In this document: positions 49,604 to 61,684 of the stretch, in pieces | Layout of the letters: every line of letters starts with the position of its first letter | Position numbering within the stretch: position 1 is the stretch's first letter | Source: Dimorphilus gyrociliatus | Lineage: Eukaryota; Annelida; Polychaeta; Dinophilidae | DNA length: 64,000 bases | Assembly: GCA_904063045.1 (NCBI GenBank) | Contig: CAJFCJ010000005.1 | Span: 1,767,167-1,831,166 of the forward strand | Reading direction: 5' to 3' | The notes under the pieces: generated by a model | Databases searched by the model: none | Told to the model about the DNA's origin: nothing | What the model saw: the letters and a program-made list of their open reading frames with translations, nothing else | Made by a program: the position numbers and the translations under genes

Positions 49604-50836
49604 TCAAAAGTTTCTTCGACTTTTCATTTTGTCTATACCGATATCTATTTTAACTCTACTGGAGTTGATTTTCTTCCTTGTTGCCTTTATAATTGAATGA
49701 AGAGGATCTTCTGATGCTTTCTTTATTTCTATATCCAATTTTTCTTCTTCGCTTAATCGTCTTCGTTGCATTGATGCCAGAGTCGACTCTCCGAAACCTT
49801 GATTTCCCTTTACTATTATAACATTGTCTGTTACATTGTCGTCGGGAAGAAATAATATTGATATATATATTATAGGAATTAGCTTTACTATTGCGACGTC
49901 TAATAACGCTAACAGAACGTAAATAGCTACTACGGCTAATGGTTCGTTTAGATTCTTAATTTTCTCTTCACAACTAGTTTTATATATAGTTAAATCATAG
50001 TTGTGATTATAATGCGCATGCGCATAATCATTTAAAATATCATATCGAACGCAAGGTCTCAACACTTCAGGGTCACAGCATGAAAATGGTACAGCTGCAA
50101 AGCTATTAATTGTCGGCAATTGGGAATGCATCCACGATTCTCTGAACCAATCAGTATAACTTTCGTAACCGCAACACCTAAATTGGTTGTAATAGATTTC
50201 AAAAATTAGTAGTTTTAATGGTAGAATCACCTTAATTACTCGCTTAAATCTTATTTGTAAACGATCAATTTCTTGCTTAAATTGTAATTCATCCTTATAT
50301 TTACTCATTCCCGCCTTAAATCCTTCACCTAAGAGGGTTTTTATCCTTGAATACCAATAAATGGTAGAACCTATTAAGAAATTATATATTAGGTTAGCCG
50401 TTAAATAGAATAATTCAATTTATTAACCAATTCCTAGAATACAACCAAAAAAGAGCACTATAAATATAAGTTTTAATATCCTTATGAACCGAAAGCAGGC
50501 TTTTCTCGTCTCCAATGTTAAAACTAATTGGAAGAGAAAGAAACTTGGTAAATGAACTATAAGATGTAAAGTAATGACAGTAATATCGGCTTCAAAGGCA
50601 AGCATAGCTCTATCTTGACCTAAACTACTGAAACTATCCGTCCTTTTTAATTCTTTTATCAGAAGATATCCATTTAGAAGACTGAATAAAATAGATGCCA
50701 TATGAGCAAATATCACAAAAGTTATCCTATTGACTCTCATATTCTCAGTGATTCTATAGGAATCTATTGAGCTTTCGTCATTCTTATGTAAAGCTTTGAC
50801 ATCCTGAAGTAGGCTGTCTTTAGAGAATAATGCCAT
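49604..50836 (-). CDS. Peripherin-2/ROM1-like tetraspanin
   Basis: Two exons, 50836-50428 and 50328-49604, join in phase 1 to 377 aa. Four hydrophobic segments: TM1 ITFVIFAHMASILFSLLNGY, TM2 DITVITLHLIVHLPSFFLFQ, TM3 ILKLIFIVLFFGCILGIG, TM4 PLAVVAIYVLLALLDVAIV. The large extracellular loop has the tetraspanin CCG (FRCCGYESYTDWF) and the peripherin/RDS-type sequence VPFSCCDPEVLRPCVRYDI, then a final Cys, matching the RDS subfamily rather than typical tetraspanins. In vertebrates these shape photoreceptor disc rims. Their role in protostomes is not well defined, but photoreceptor or sensory membrane shaping is plausible. A hydrophobic insert of about 20 residues sits just before CCG. The C-terminal tail is long and basic. 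Confidence 0.8.
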
Positions 50837-51568
50837 TTTTTTTTTGCTATTCTATTTTTAAAAAAAGAAAAACCATGTAACAATTTTTAAAAGCATTTCT
50901 CTTCCTATCTTTCTTAAATATATGGCGCCATCTATTACTTTTTTCAAAATAACAACTTTAAGCCTATCTAAGGAATGTTATTCTTCTACTTACGACTATA
51001 AAGTAATAAAATTTAGTATAGATTTGCGAAAATTAAACAAAAAAGGGATTTGTATAAGTTTTTCCTTGTCAGTAGTGTATCTTTATGTTATATTAACGAA
51101 AATAGAAACTTTCACTTTGATTTGGATTCATTTTCTATATAAAAAAAGAAGAAAAAAACAAACAAACCAATAGGGAATTTTTAATATAGACCACCCATAG
51201 GTTGTTTTCTTTTTACTAGACATATTTGATTGTTTTTGTTTTGCTGACCGTCATTGTAAATCATTTCTCACAGCACAAAAAATAAAATTGTACACAAAAC
51301 ACACACACACACACACATATACATCACTCTGCGTTTTTCTAATTTGTTTGTTTTGTTATTATTTCTTTTCAATGGACTAGAAAGAAGTACGCAGGAAGAA
51401 CAAAAAAAAAGCGGCGGCAGATAATTAAAAGAATGAAATTATAAAAATAGTTATTAAATTGACAAAAGTTTTAAAATAAAAAGAAAAGACTTCTAGGAGG
51501 AGAAGAGTTAAATTTTCTAGTTTAAAAATGAGGATTATGTTTGGTTTTTCTTATTCGTATTATTCTTT
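50837..51568. other. Spacer with a CTCF-like site
   Basis: Non-coding. It includes tatggcgccatcta at about 50921-50934, a (CA)n tract (about 51298-51316) and poly-A runs. The right part is probably the 3' UTR of the kappaB-Ras gene. Confidence 0.45.
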
Positions 51569-52150
51569 TCATCTAGGTTTTTTTAGTGATGCTGGTAGGG
51601 AAAATGTTGATGACTTCACCGGTAATTGGGTTGCTTTGGATACTACTGTGCAGATAGGATCTATAAGGCTAGACTTTTCGACGGCCGAAACTTCGAATAA
51701 TCGAACTTTCTCTTCGCTAGCCCATTTTTGAGCCTCGTGAAATTGTACTTTTCTGGCGTTTTGTATATCGCATTTTGTACCTAGCGTCACCAATGGGGCG
51801 TCTCGTTTCTCTTTTTTACTATCTATATCGTTTCGTAGCTTTTTCATTAATTCGTAGGAACTTGGCGTAGTGACGTCATAAACAAGTAGGTAAGCATCGG
51901 CGATCGAATACAGAAATTTAGGTAGCGATATATTTTCGTTAGTTACTCCTTGAGTGTCAAAAAATCGAACACGAACTTTTCTCTCATTTTCAATTTCCAC
52001 TTCAGCCCAAAAGCTATCTTCTATTGTTGGCAGAAACATCTTACCGTCTTTTCCTACAGCGTTAATATTGTAAATAGCCTGTAAGAGCAGACAGGTTTTA
52101 CCAGAGTTTTTTTCTCCACAAATTACCACTTTTATGCTTTTATTCACCAT
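51569..52150 (-). CDS. NKIRAS: kappaB-Ras (NKIRAS) small GTPase
   Basis: Intronless ORF of 193 aa from ATG 52150. The GTPase fold has a P-loop GEKNSGKT (residues 12-19), FFDTQGV, LVYDVTTPSSYELM, the nucleotide-specificity motif GTKCDIQ and EVSAVEKSSL (SAK-like). The overall sequence matches vertebrate NKIRAS1/2 (VRVRFFDTQG, QKWASEEKVRLFEVS). Like those proteins, it lacks the Ras residues needed for hydrolysis: the Gly12 position is Lys and the Gln61 position is Val. There is no C-terminal CAAX prenylation box, as in the family. In mammals these proteins restrain NF-kB and Ral signalling; the same role here is inferred. Confidence 0.9.
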   Translation of the reverse strand: MVNKSIKVVICGEKNSGKTCLLLQAIYNINAVGKDGKMFLPTIEDSFWAEVEIENERKVRVRFFDTQGVTNENISLPKFLYSIADAYLLVYDVTTPSSYELMKKLRNDIDSKKEKRDAPLVTLGTKCDIQNARKVQFHEAQKWASEEKVRLFEVSAVEKSSLIDPICTVVSKATQLPVKSSTFSLPASLKKPR

Positions 52151-52881
52151 TGTTTTCTCTTATGTGATTGATAAATCATCTGATTTTGAATGTCATAAAC
52201 AGCTGATTGGCTGTTGACGGCACTTCTCACCTACAAGTACGCCCATTTATTTACATTCCATCCACGGAAACATCCAAAGATGTGACGTAGAGCAATACCA
52301 TAGAGGAGCAGCGAATATTTACTGCGGAACCGATACTCTAATTCCCATAGAAACGAATCCTTAAACAGGGAAATTAAAGATTTAATCTCCCCAGTGTGAG
52401 CTGATATTTACACTTTATAGATATATTTCATGTGACAATTTAATAATTAGTATATCAGTTCTTTTTGATAGTTATCAATTTTGCATAGATTAAATATAAC
52501 TTTTTGGACTAAAGATAATCGCTGTAGTTAATATTCAACGTAAAAAAGTATACTATAAAGCCAAATAAGAGCTCACTCTTATGGATTCATTATCAGATAA
52601 ATCAGCGGTTGTTAAGATCTCTGTCGATAAATCCACAGGAAATTACGATTTACTATCCCACTACAAAGAATCGTACAAAACAATATATAAAAGTTTCAGG
52701 CCCGCTATGTAGATGGCGACACTTTATTATTGAAAGAAACTGTTAAGCCTTTATATATTTTACTTCATCGTTGCCTAGTAACAAACTGTTCGTTTTTCGT
52801 CTGTCTGTTTATTTCGCCGGAAAATTTAGGAAAACATAATTAAAACTGTATAGCAACATAGAAAAACGAAATAAACAAAAT
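52151..52881. promoter_or_regulatory. Divergent spacer between kappaB-Ras and CFAP74
   Basis: Head-to-head region of 731 bp. Near the kappaB-Ras start are a CCAAT-type attggctg (52208-52215) and a CRE-like tgacgtag (about 52281-52288). An agatggcgac motif sits at 52711-52720, closer to CFAP74. No coding exon is supported. Confidence 0.45.
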
Positions 52882-55800
52882 ATGGATGAATTTTCGGATG
52901 TAAGACATTTTGAATTAGTTACTTTCGATAAATTATAACTTTGACCTGTTGTGATTAATTTAGGAAGAGGAGTATGAAGTTAGTGATGATAAAGAAAATT
53001 ATATAATAGAAGACAAATCAGCGGATAGCGATGAAGAAAAATCGCAAAAAGCAGACAGCTTTGATGATATATCGAGTGTAATGTAGGTTATTTGCAATCA
53101 ATTTAGACAAAAAAGCTATTATCCTCAATTTATCAATCATTTCGATTCTAAGATTTTATAAAGTTTTATTAGTTTTTTTAGTTAAAAGTTAGACTAATGC
53201 AAAATTTTTAGGACAAATAAAGAGGAAGAAGATGATTCAAACAAGATAAATCACCAGGAACAGGTGAAAATGATCCATGCAAGAAGATTTCTTGAATATC
53301 TTTCAAATAAAGTGGATGAAAAAGAATTTGAAGTTTCAAAAATTTCGTAAGTTTCGCAATCGTTGAAAAATCAACTAGAATATCGAAGATTTTCAACTTT
53401 TAATGTGGCTAACTTTTTTTAGACACGAATTAAAGAAGTGCAGGGAAAAACTTGGGGAATTAGAAACTGAACGAAACGATATATTGAATGAAATCCAAAG
53501 CGAAGAAGATGCAGGCAATACATCGAGTATTAATCGTTTAAGAGCTAAATTTCAAAGATGTCAAGAAGAGCTTCACAATGAACTAGTTGTCGAAGAAACC
53601 ATAATGAACTCTCTTCACGATGCTGAGTAAGTTTTCATTCATAGAGATAATCTTCTATCGTTTATATTCTCTTTTACGACTAATCATTATATAGAATGGA
53701 TTTAGCAAAAGCAGTCGTTGAAAAAGGAAATCATCAGATTGTTGATTTGAATTTACAAGAGAGAGAAGAACTATTAGATAAGCAAAAGGAAGATGCCGCA
53801 AAAGTGAGATTACGTAAGGAGAGGTCGTATGCAAAATCAGCAATAAATGCAGCAAAAAAAGAAGAAAGGTTTCAAGTTTTATTTTCTTTTTTTAATTAGA
53901 AAATTTAATTAAAACTCTATTAAATTCTTTTTAAAAGAGAAAGAATGGATATGAGAATACAAGCTGAACGAGAACAGAAATTAAGAGAAAAATTAAGTTT
54001 GGACAGTCATAATAAACATAAGCCATTTTTGCAGAAAAGCATATCAGAGTCAGTTGTTTTCTGTCTTAATATTAGTAAAATGATAACAGAATATTCTAAT
54101 TTTACTTGAAATATAGAATTAAATTGAGAAAAGATTTTGAAGAAAAGGAACGAATGCTCCATCACGAAACAAGGATAAAAAATATTACGAAATTGAAGAA
54201 GGATATTACTCAAAATAAGGATAATTTAAGAGCTTTGAGAAATCGTGACAAAGCTTTTGAACAAGAAAGGGAAGAGAGGGAAAGAAAGGAGTTGGAAGAA
54301 GTTGTGTACGCTGGTGGCAATGCGCTAGAATTTAAATTAAAGGACCAAAGAAAAAAGGATATGATACAAGATAGAAAGTAAGAATTCACCCTTTTCAATT
54401 TGATTGAGTATTATCTATAATACTTTACATGTTTTATAGAAAATTTGAAGAGCAACAGAATAAGAATCATATGGAAATCATGAAGAAAATATTGAAAGAA
54501 GAACATACTATCGAAGTAAGAAAGAAGCAACTTCCTTACCTCTTTGAAACGAGAAAATCAAATGAGAAAAAGTTTGTCAAACCAATTCCGAGGAGAAAGC
54601 TTCAAGCTTTCGAGAATTATATTAAACTTACAGAACCAACGCCTGAACCTGCAAAACTTGTCCAAAGAGAAGAAGCAGAATCTTCCGATAGTGATTTCGA
54701 AATTGAAACTGGATACAACGTAGATTATCTTTTAAAACCCGCTTCGGATGATGATAAAGAAATTTTAGCCAAACCAGAATTCGAAGGATTATGGGATGTT
54801 CACAAACGTTATTCCGTGCCAACAGGAGAGAATGAAGAATACAAATTCAATTTGAAAAATGCAACTAAAATGGAAAAGAAAATTCTACAGAAAGTACTCG
54901 AGAAGCACAGAGAGGGAAGAGTTATTCAACAAGTTGCTGCTGGAAAAGAATTTAAAGCTGTAGGATTCTATAGTAAACCATCTGTTATACACTTTAAGGA
55001 TTTTGATGTTGGGAAGACCTACAATAAAAAAGTTATTCTAACAAATGTCTCGTACTCATTGAATTACTGTAAATTGATAGACTTTACAGAAAGATTAAAA
55101 GATTTCATTAAATTATCGTAAGTTTCAACCGATTTCTATTGAATTTTTTTAAAAGAACATCAAACTTAAATGTTAATTTCTTCATGTAGATTTGATCCAC
55201 CAGGACAAATGAGCGCCGGTATGACTTGCGAATTAAACGTTACTTTTAGCCCAAAAATTAATGAAGATTTGTTTGGAGAAGTAAAATTTTTAGCTCAAAC
55301 AGGACCATTTTCAATTCCATTGAAATGTACAACTAAAAAAGTTGATGTATGTAGAAGAAGATAATTTAAGATTAAAGATTAAATAATATTCCTTTCCCTT
55401 TATTGTAGTTATCGGTTGATACTAATCAAATAGATTTTGGTACATCAGTCATCGGTGAAAAGCTAACGAGACACATTACCTTAACAAATAAAGGAGCAAA
55501 AGCGACTTTTTACCATTTTAATAAGATAAACCGTAATTATTCTTATCTTTTATCAATTAATTAAATATTAATTGCTGTATTTATTATCATAATCTAACTA
55601 GTACTGAAAAAAGATAGACCATCAACAGTTGAGACTTCACTAGGTGGCGTTGTATGTATATCTTTTTTTACATTGCAACTATTTTTAAATTATTTGCTTC
55701 AATTATAATTTTGAAGTCAGGGGAATTAGAGCATGATAATGAGGGGGAAAATGAAGAAATCACCATCAAAGTCGAGTCTAGTAGGCCTTCTTCTAAAATT

Positions 55801-58800
55801 GAATCCCCTGAAGAAAAGGCCGCAGATGAAGGTAGCAATAAAGAAGAAGAAATGGAGGAGGAAGAGTCGATAGTAAATGAAGTTCAAGATCAAGTTTCTT
55901 CTCCCCTAGCTTCAAATAGGGAAGAGGAGGAACTTGACGATATAGACGGTATGAAAGTTAATCCTGACAATATAACTGGAGAAATAGGACCGTTTGGTTC
56001 GGTTAAATTGACGATTATCTGGCAACCGTTGTATCCGGGAAGTTTTAGTTCCGATTTTGTTTTGAATTTTGACGAAGAAGAGGCAGAGAACATCACCGTA
56101 CAAACAACAGGCAATGCAATTGACGTACCCGTTTATCTTAAAAGAGAGACTGTCGATATGAAAATTTGTATGTTTGATAGACTTTATCAAGAAACTATAC
56201 ACGTTTATAACAGGTAAGATATAAAATTAAATGTAAGCCTATTATATAAGAAATTATTTACAAACAGAGCATCGTATGCCCTAAAATTAAACTTTGAAGT
56301 ATGCAAACCTATGAGGAGTTTTATGGAACTTTTACCAAAAACTGGTTTCATTCAAGCTCATTCAACATTTCCGGTGCAATTAAAGTTCTTACCAACGTAT
56401 GTTTTCTATCTACTGTACTGTTTATTCATATATATAAACATTTTATTGTTTTATTTAACTTAGAGAACAAATGCTAAACTGTCCTGCGGATCTATTGAAC
56501 AAAGATTCAAACGTTTTTGAATCTCTTATGACTATACGCGTTGCAGAGCAAACTAGGCCTGTAAATTTTACAGTTACAGGAGTAATAACATCATCAGATA
56601 TAGTTATTCAAGAGCCATCTATTAATTTTGGTTTTTGTACAATTTATGAATCAGTTAAAGCTGTTATTCATTTAACAAATAAGAGTATTCTTCCTCAACA
56701 ATTCGGATTCTGTGGAATTCCAGAAGTATGTTTTTTATTGTTTGATCTCTTATTCTTACTAGAAATTACCTAAATCGATATAATTCATTATTCTAGTTCG
56801 TTGATATACAACCTAATGATGGTTTTGGTACTATTCTACCGGAGGAAACTCTCGAATTAGATGTGATTTTTAAAGCTCAAAAAGCGTTTGATTATAAGTT
56901 TGTACTCAACTGCAAAACTCACATAGGGAGGTAAATAGTTAAAACTTTAAACCTAGTGATTATTTAATTAAAGTATCTTTTTCTCTTTGAAGAGTTTTTT
57001 CAATAAAATGTCAAGCTATTGGTGTGCATCCACCTTTGTGCCTCAGTCAACAATTGATTCATATGGCTGCTACGCCTTTATATGACGTTTCTGCTACCCA
57101 TTTCCATGTTATTAACGAGCACAAGAGCTCTAATGAATTTACACATCCAGTTCCAAGAATTGGAGCTAAAGGCAAAATTGCACCAGTGGGACCAACTTCC
57201 TTCGAATTCCTTTTACCAAAAAATTCTCCTATTTCATTAGCGCCTTCTGTTGGTACAGTATTGCCCGGAAAGGTTAATAATTCTCTGCATATTCTGATAA
57301 AAATATTAAATATTTCTATTTTTATTTAGAAATGTAGAATTCACGTCAGGTTTGTTCCTCGTCTTACTGATGAGGAAATACGAAAAGAAGCTGTTCGTAT
57401 GGTGACGAAACGACTGGAAGCAAAGGCCAAAGAAGAGTATGAAAGGAAGCTTATCGAAAGAGAGAAAGAAGAACAGCTGGAGAAGAAGATGGCGAATGTT
57501 AAAGGTGCTAAAAATACTAAAGCCTCCCCTAAAGGAAAACAAAATAAGAAGCAAGACGATAACACAAAAGATATAAGTTTACAAGGTCCAGCACCAGTTA
57601 ATCCTCCTACAGAGGACGAAATCGATCAAAAGTAAACTCTATTAGGCGAAACTATCAATTATTTTCATATCATTTCTTTAATGTTTTTACAGTTCGGACG
57701 ACTATGCCGCAGCCATTACTTCATTATTACGTCAATTTATGGGCTCATTTGAAACATTCACTATCCCATGCCACATAGCATCAGGATCATGTGTGAAAAA
57801 ACCATCAAATTTGAGTTTCGATGCAAGAAATACTCTTTATGTAAAAATCCATTGTCCATCCATAAGACCTGAGCTGGTTGTCATATCCGATAGAGGGCGA
57901 TTTGTATCTGATTTCGGACAGGTTTCGGTCGGTTTAAGCCATAGTCGAGCCATAACAATACAAAATATCTCAAACGAGAGAATAGATCTGTCTGGTTCTA
58001 TATTGGATACATCAGGTCAATTGAGAGTAGTTTAATTAACCCTTCCATGTCATTAAAATTACCAAATTCTTCAGGTCCTTTCGGCATAATTAATGCTCTT
58101 CGACCACTTGATCCCGGGTCGTCTCATACTCTACAAATTTCATTTTCACCGAGTAAGGAACTGATCTTCCAAGAGGAGCTAAACCTAAGCACAGCAAAGT
58201 CATCATTGAGACTAAAACTAAAAGGTCAAGGCGTTTCGCCGGTTATACGTTTAAGTATACAAGGCAATCTTTTGAATATGGGTGCAGTTCTGGTCGATGA
58301 GTACAGGGAAGAGACATTTACAATGGAGAACGCTTCATCGTTAGACGTTCGATTTAATATTAAGTTGGATAGTGTTTCGCCCTTAAGATTTTCAAAAGCC
58401 CAGAATTTACCAAAGTTTGTCAAACACGAAACCTTGAACTTAATAGGTGTTCAGAACATGAAAGGACGCCGAGTTTTCGATTGTGTGCCTGCCGATGGTG
58501 TTATAGCGCCAAGAGAAAAGACAGAAATAACTGTTACATTTGCGCCAGATCATCAAAGCGACAATTTTTCCGATGGGGTACGAATTGAACTGTTCGATGC
58601 CGATGAATGCCACGCCTTTGAAATTCGAGGTCAAGCTAAAGCAAAAATTATGTACATGCAAGGGGGTGACGCGGTAGGTCCAGAGATTGAGAGTCTTGCC
58701 GCACTTCCAGTATTAGAGTGTGAAGTCGAAGACAAAGGTACGTAGAAGACCTTGGTAACAAAACAGATAAAACCTAAATTATTTCTAAAAAAACAAGAGC

Positions 58801-60800
58801 ACCAGTTTGAGAAAAATATCCTCTATTTTCAATACCATATCCCATTTAAAACAATAGAATTCCTTTGATAAATTTCCAAGAAGAAAAATCTGCAAAAAAT
58901 TCCATGCATTGCTTGCAGATGTGAGAAGAATAATTTCCAATTTACTAGATTTAATATTTTCTCATATATTATCTCGACAAATAGATTTTTATCTTGTAGA
59001 TTATTGAAAATGGAGGATTAGTTTGCATTATTATTTTTTGTTTTTTGCACAAAATTTTTTTAACCCGTTTGCAGTGCACGCCCTTTCCCCAAAACACCAG
59101 AAAAGTGGGAAAAAGGCTAAAGGTATAAGCAATCAATTATATACAGTATAATATATGTATAAATGTATTTATACTGTATAGCCATCCTCTATTATTTGTA
59201 ATGCAAAAGTTAATTGTATATTTAATTATATAAATTTAGAAAAAGCTGAAAAGGAGGTTAAAGAAAAGAAGAAGAAAGATAGTGGAGATACGAAATCTGA
59301 GATTATACCTATTTTAGTTACATTGGAAAGTATTATTCAAAATGATGAATTCTTGTTAGCAAAGAGAGAAATTGAAGTTGGATGTGTTAGGACAATGGCT
59401 GTTAGTCAAAAGAAGGTTTGTACAATTGTTCTTTTTATCCCTATGATAATTAATTTGATAAAAGAATACAATGATAGCTGTTTATTTTTCCTTTAAACGT
59501 TCAATAATTACAAAATAAGTTATACAAATATTAAATTAAAGCGTCATTGTTTTGTGAATCCATCTTCAATAGGATCAAGTAAGTTGTATATAGAAAATGT
59601 ATAAGTATGTCTTTCTTTATTTTAAATGCAATATAGTTAACACTGTACCAATTGTCTGTATAGTGAATAATGAGGAGAAGCCATTATGAACTAACCGTTG
59701 CATCATTATGAAGCTAATATCGATTTTATAAAATCACTTATATGGCTTAACAGCCAAAGGTGACTGTTTATAATACTGAAAAACACTTCTTACAAAGCCA
59801 TGTTAAGTTAGCGGCTTATAAAGATCAGACAAATCTTTTTTATAGATTTAGTAACTTTTAGGGCTCTTTAGAAGTGATAATGTTTACAAAATTTGCTCAA
59901 ATTCAAATAAATTAGGTCAGAAAACATTAAATATTATACAACATGGTTGATGGACTTTGTATTATTAATAATAATAATAATAATATACATATCAACACTA
60001 AATAATAGAAACAAGAGATATTGCGTAATTTCTACTGTTGATATATAGTTGTTAAGCAACGGGTAATTCGTATCAGTTGATCCTAAAAACTATACACAGG
60101 ATATGTTTATAAACATTCAATTAAATGTTATAGTCATAATGTAATAGATATGCACAAATAGCACTTAAGAAAGTCTTAAATGTTAGATTTCACTAAGTCA
60201 AATAGTATTAATATAATTTCAGGGAAAATCAAAGGACAAATCGGTAAAAATATAGTATCAATTAGTTTGTTTACATGCTAAATATATATTGTATATACAT
60301 TTATATATATACATATATGAAATACATGTAAATATATATATATTACACCTGTTTACTGTATATATATAATGACATATTTTATAAATACTATACAATTATC
60401 CATTCACACTATACCCTCTAGATATTATTATTAATATTTGTTATTATTATATTTTAGTCAGTAATCAAGTTTTCAATGAATTTCAGAATGGTGAATTTAT
60501 CTTTGAAAATGCTTCTCAAATAGAACAAATAGGCTTTAAAATAGATCCGATGAAAGGCATGATTGAAGCTGGTACAATAAAGCCTATTACAATTACTTGG
60601 AAGCCGTCTGCAAATCATGATGTAAGTTTATTACTTTTATTTAAGTTACTTGTTAGTTTCTATACTGTTTTTATTAATTTCTATTTTTACAGCCCAACGT
60701 TCCTGTGGAGGCGTCCATAAACTGTACGGTGAAAGGCGATACGACTGATATTTATAGAATCATACTAAGAGCTCTGTGTGTGACTGAATCAAGCAACTAA
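52882..60800 (+). CDS. CFAP74: CFAP74, axonemal central-apparatus protein
   Basis: 24 coding exons assembled by hand with every phase checked, 1,702 aa: 52882-52899, 52964-53082, 53212-53346, 53423-53626, 53695-53868, 53938-54048, 54117-54377, 54440-55117, 55190-55346, 55409-55532, 55602-55651, 55717-56213, 56268-56396, 56464-56725, 56797-56930, 56993-57272, 57330-57631, 57693-58015, 58075-58737, 59075-59122, 59240-59415, 60223-60243 (21 nt), 60487-60621, 60693-60800. An acidic N-terminus is followed by about 350 residues of coiled coil (QRCQEELHNEL, EREERERKELEE). Then come repeated ASH/MSP-like Ig domains (FDPPGQMSAGMTCELNVTFS, GPFGSVKLTIIWQPLYPG, GPFGIINALRPLDPG). This is the CFAP74 layout. 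The protein belongs to the C1 projection of motile cilia. Its presence implies motile cilia in this animal. Confidence 0.87.
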
Positions 60801-61684
60801 AGCAAAAACGAAAAAACTCTTTTTTTTTTAGGTTCTTATTTATACTAATATAATAAATGACTTGCGTAAGCGATAGCTATGGTTTCATTATATATACAGT
60901 ATATATATCTATATATATACTGTATAATATATTTATATATATAATGCATAAAGGTAAGATCATTTAAGGAATATGTAAACACCTCTAAATATCATGACAA
61001 TTTGAAACAAGATAGTAGAGTCTATTAAGGGAAGAATGAAAGAAAATAAAACAAACTATCGTAATAAGAAAGTAGCTGTTTTTTTCCCTTCTAAGTATAG
61101 TCAACCATGTTATTGTTTTTCAATTAGCTAAACTACTATTATTACATTTATATACCACTTTTTATTGAAGTCTTAGTACTTGTCATGGTATGGAAATATT
61201 ATGCAGTGTCTAGGGTAACTACTTAAAAACATCAATATTCATTAGCTATCGGTAATCTTATATTTCATATTACTTATCGTCGAAAAGTAAAAAGAAAATT
61301 GTTTTGGGTCTCTCCCTTCCGTTTCGTTCTAAGAAATTCTAAAGGCACAATTCCCAATAGATCTTGGTGGTTTTTTTATTATATGATCTTCCGATCAAGA
61401 GTCCCATCTATTGAAAGGAACAGAGTCAAAAGAAGCGAGTTTCATAAAGAAAGAGTATTTAAAGTTCTTTAAAATTAAACATTTTCTTCGTTTTATGACT
61501 AAAGGATTAAAAGGATTAAAGCATTTACGTAGTAAGGAGATTTGTCATTAATATAATCATTACGCAAGTCTAGATTCAGCACTATTTTACATTGACGTCA
61601 ATGCTTGATAAAAAAGAATTAGCAAATGAATCAGAGGTATTAAAGGAAACAAAGGAAAATATAAATAAGGCAAGTAGATTAAAC
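60801..61684. other. Convergent 3' spacer between CFAP74 and SRPK
   Basis: AT-rich, with two TATACWGTATA palindromes inside a (TA)n patch at 60888-60945. No coding sequence; both 3' UTRs probably lie here. Confidence 0.5.

Noticed and set aside
50165-50240. A short intron removing the hydrophobic insert of the peripherin-like protein
   Set aside because: The candidate GT-AG pairs (62 or 53 nt) shift the reading frame relative to the CCG motif, so the segment is kept as coding.
55890-56202. Antisense ORFs over CFAP74 exon 12
   Set aside because: They are shadows of an acidic coding exon on the other strand.
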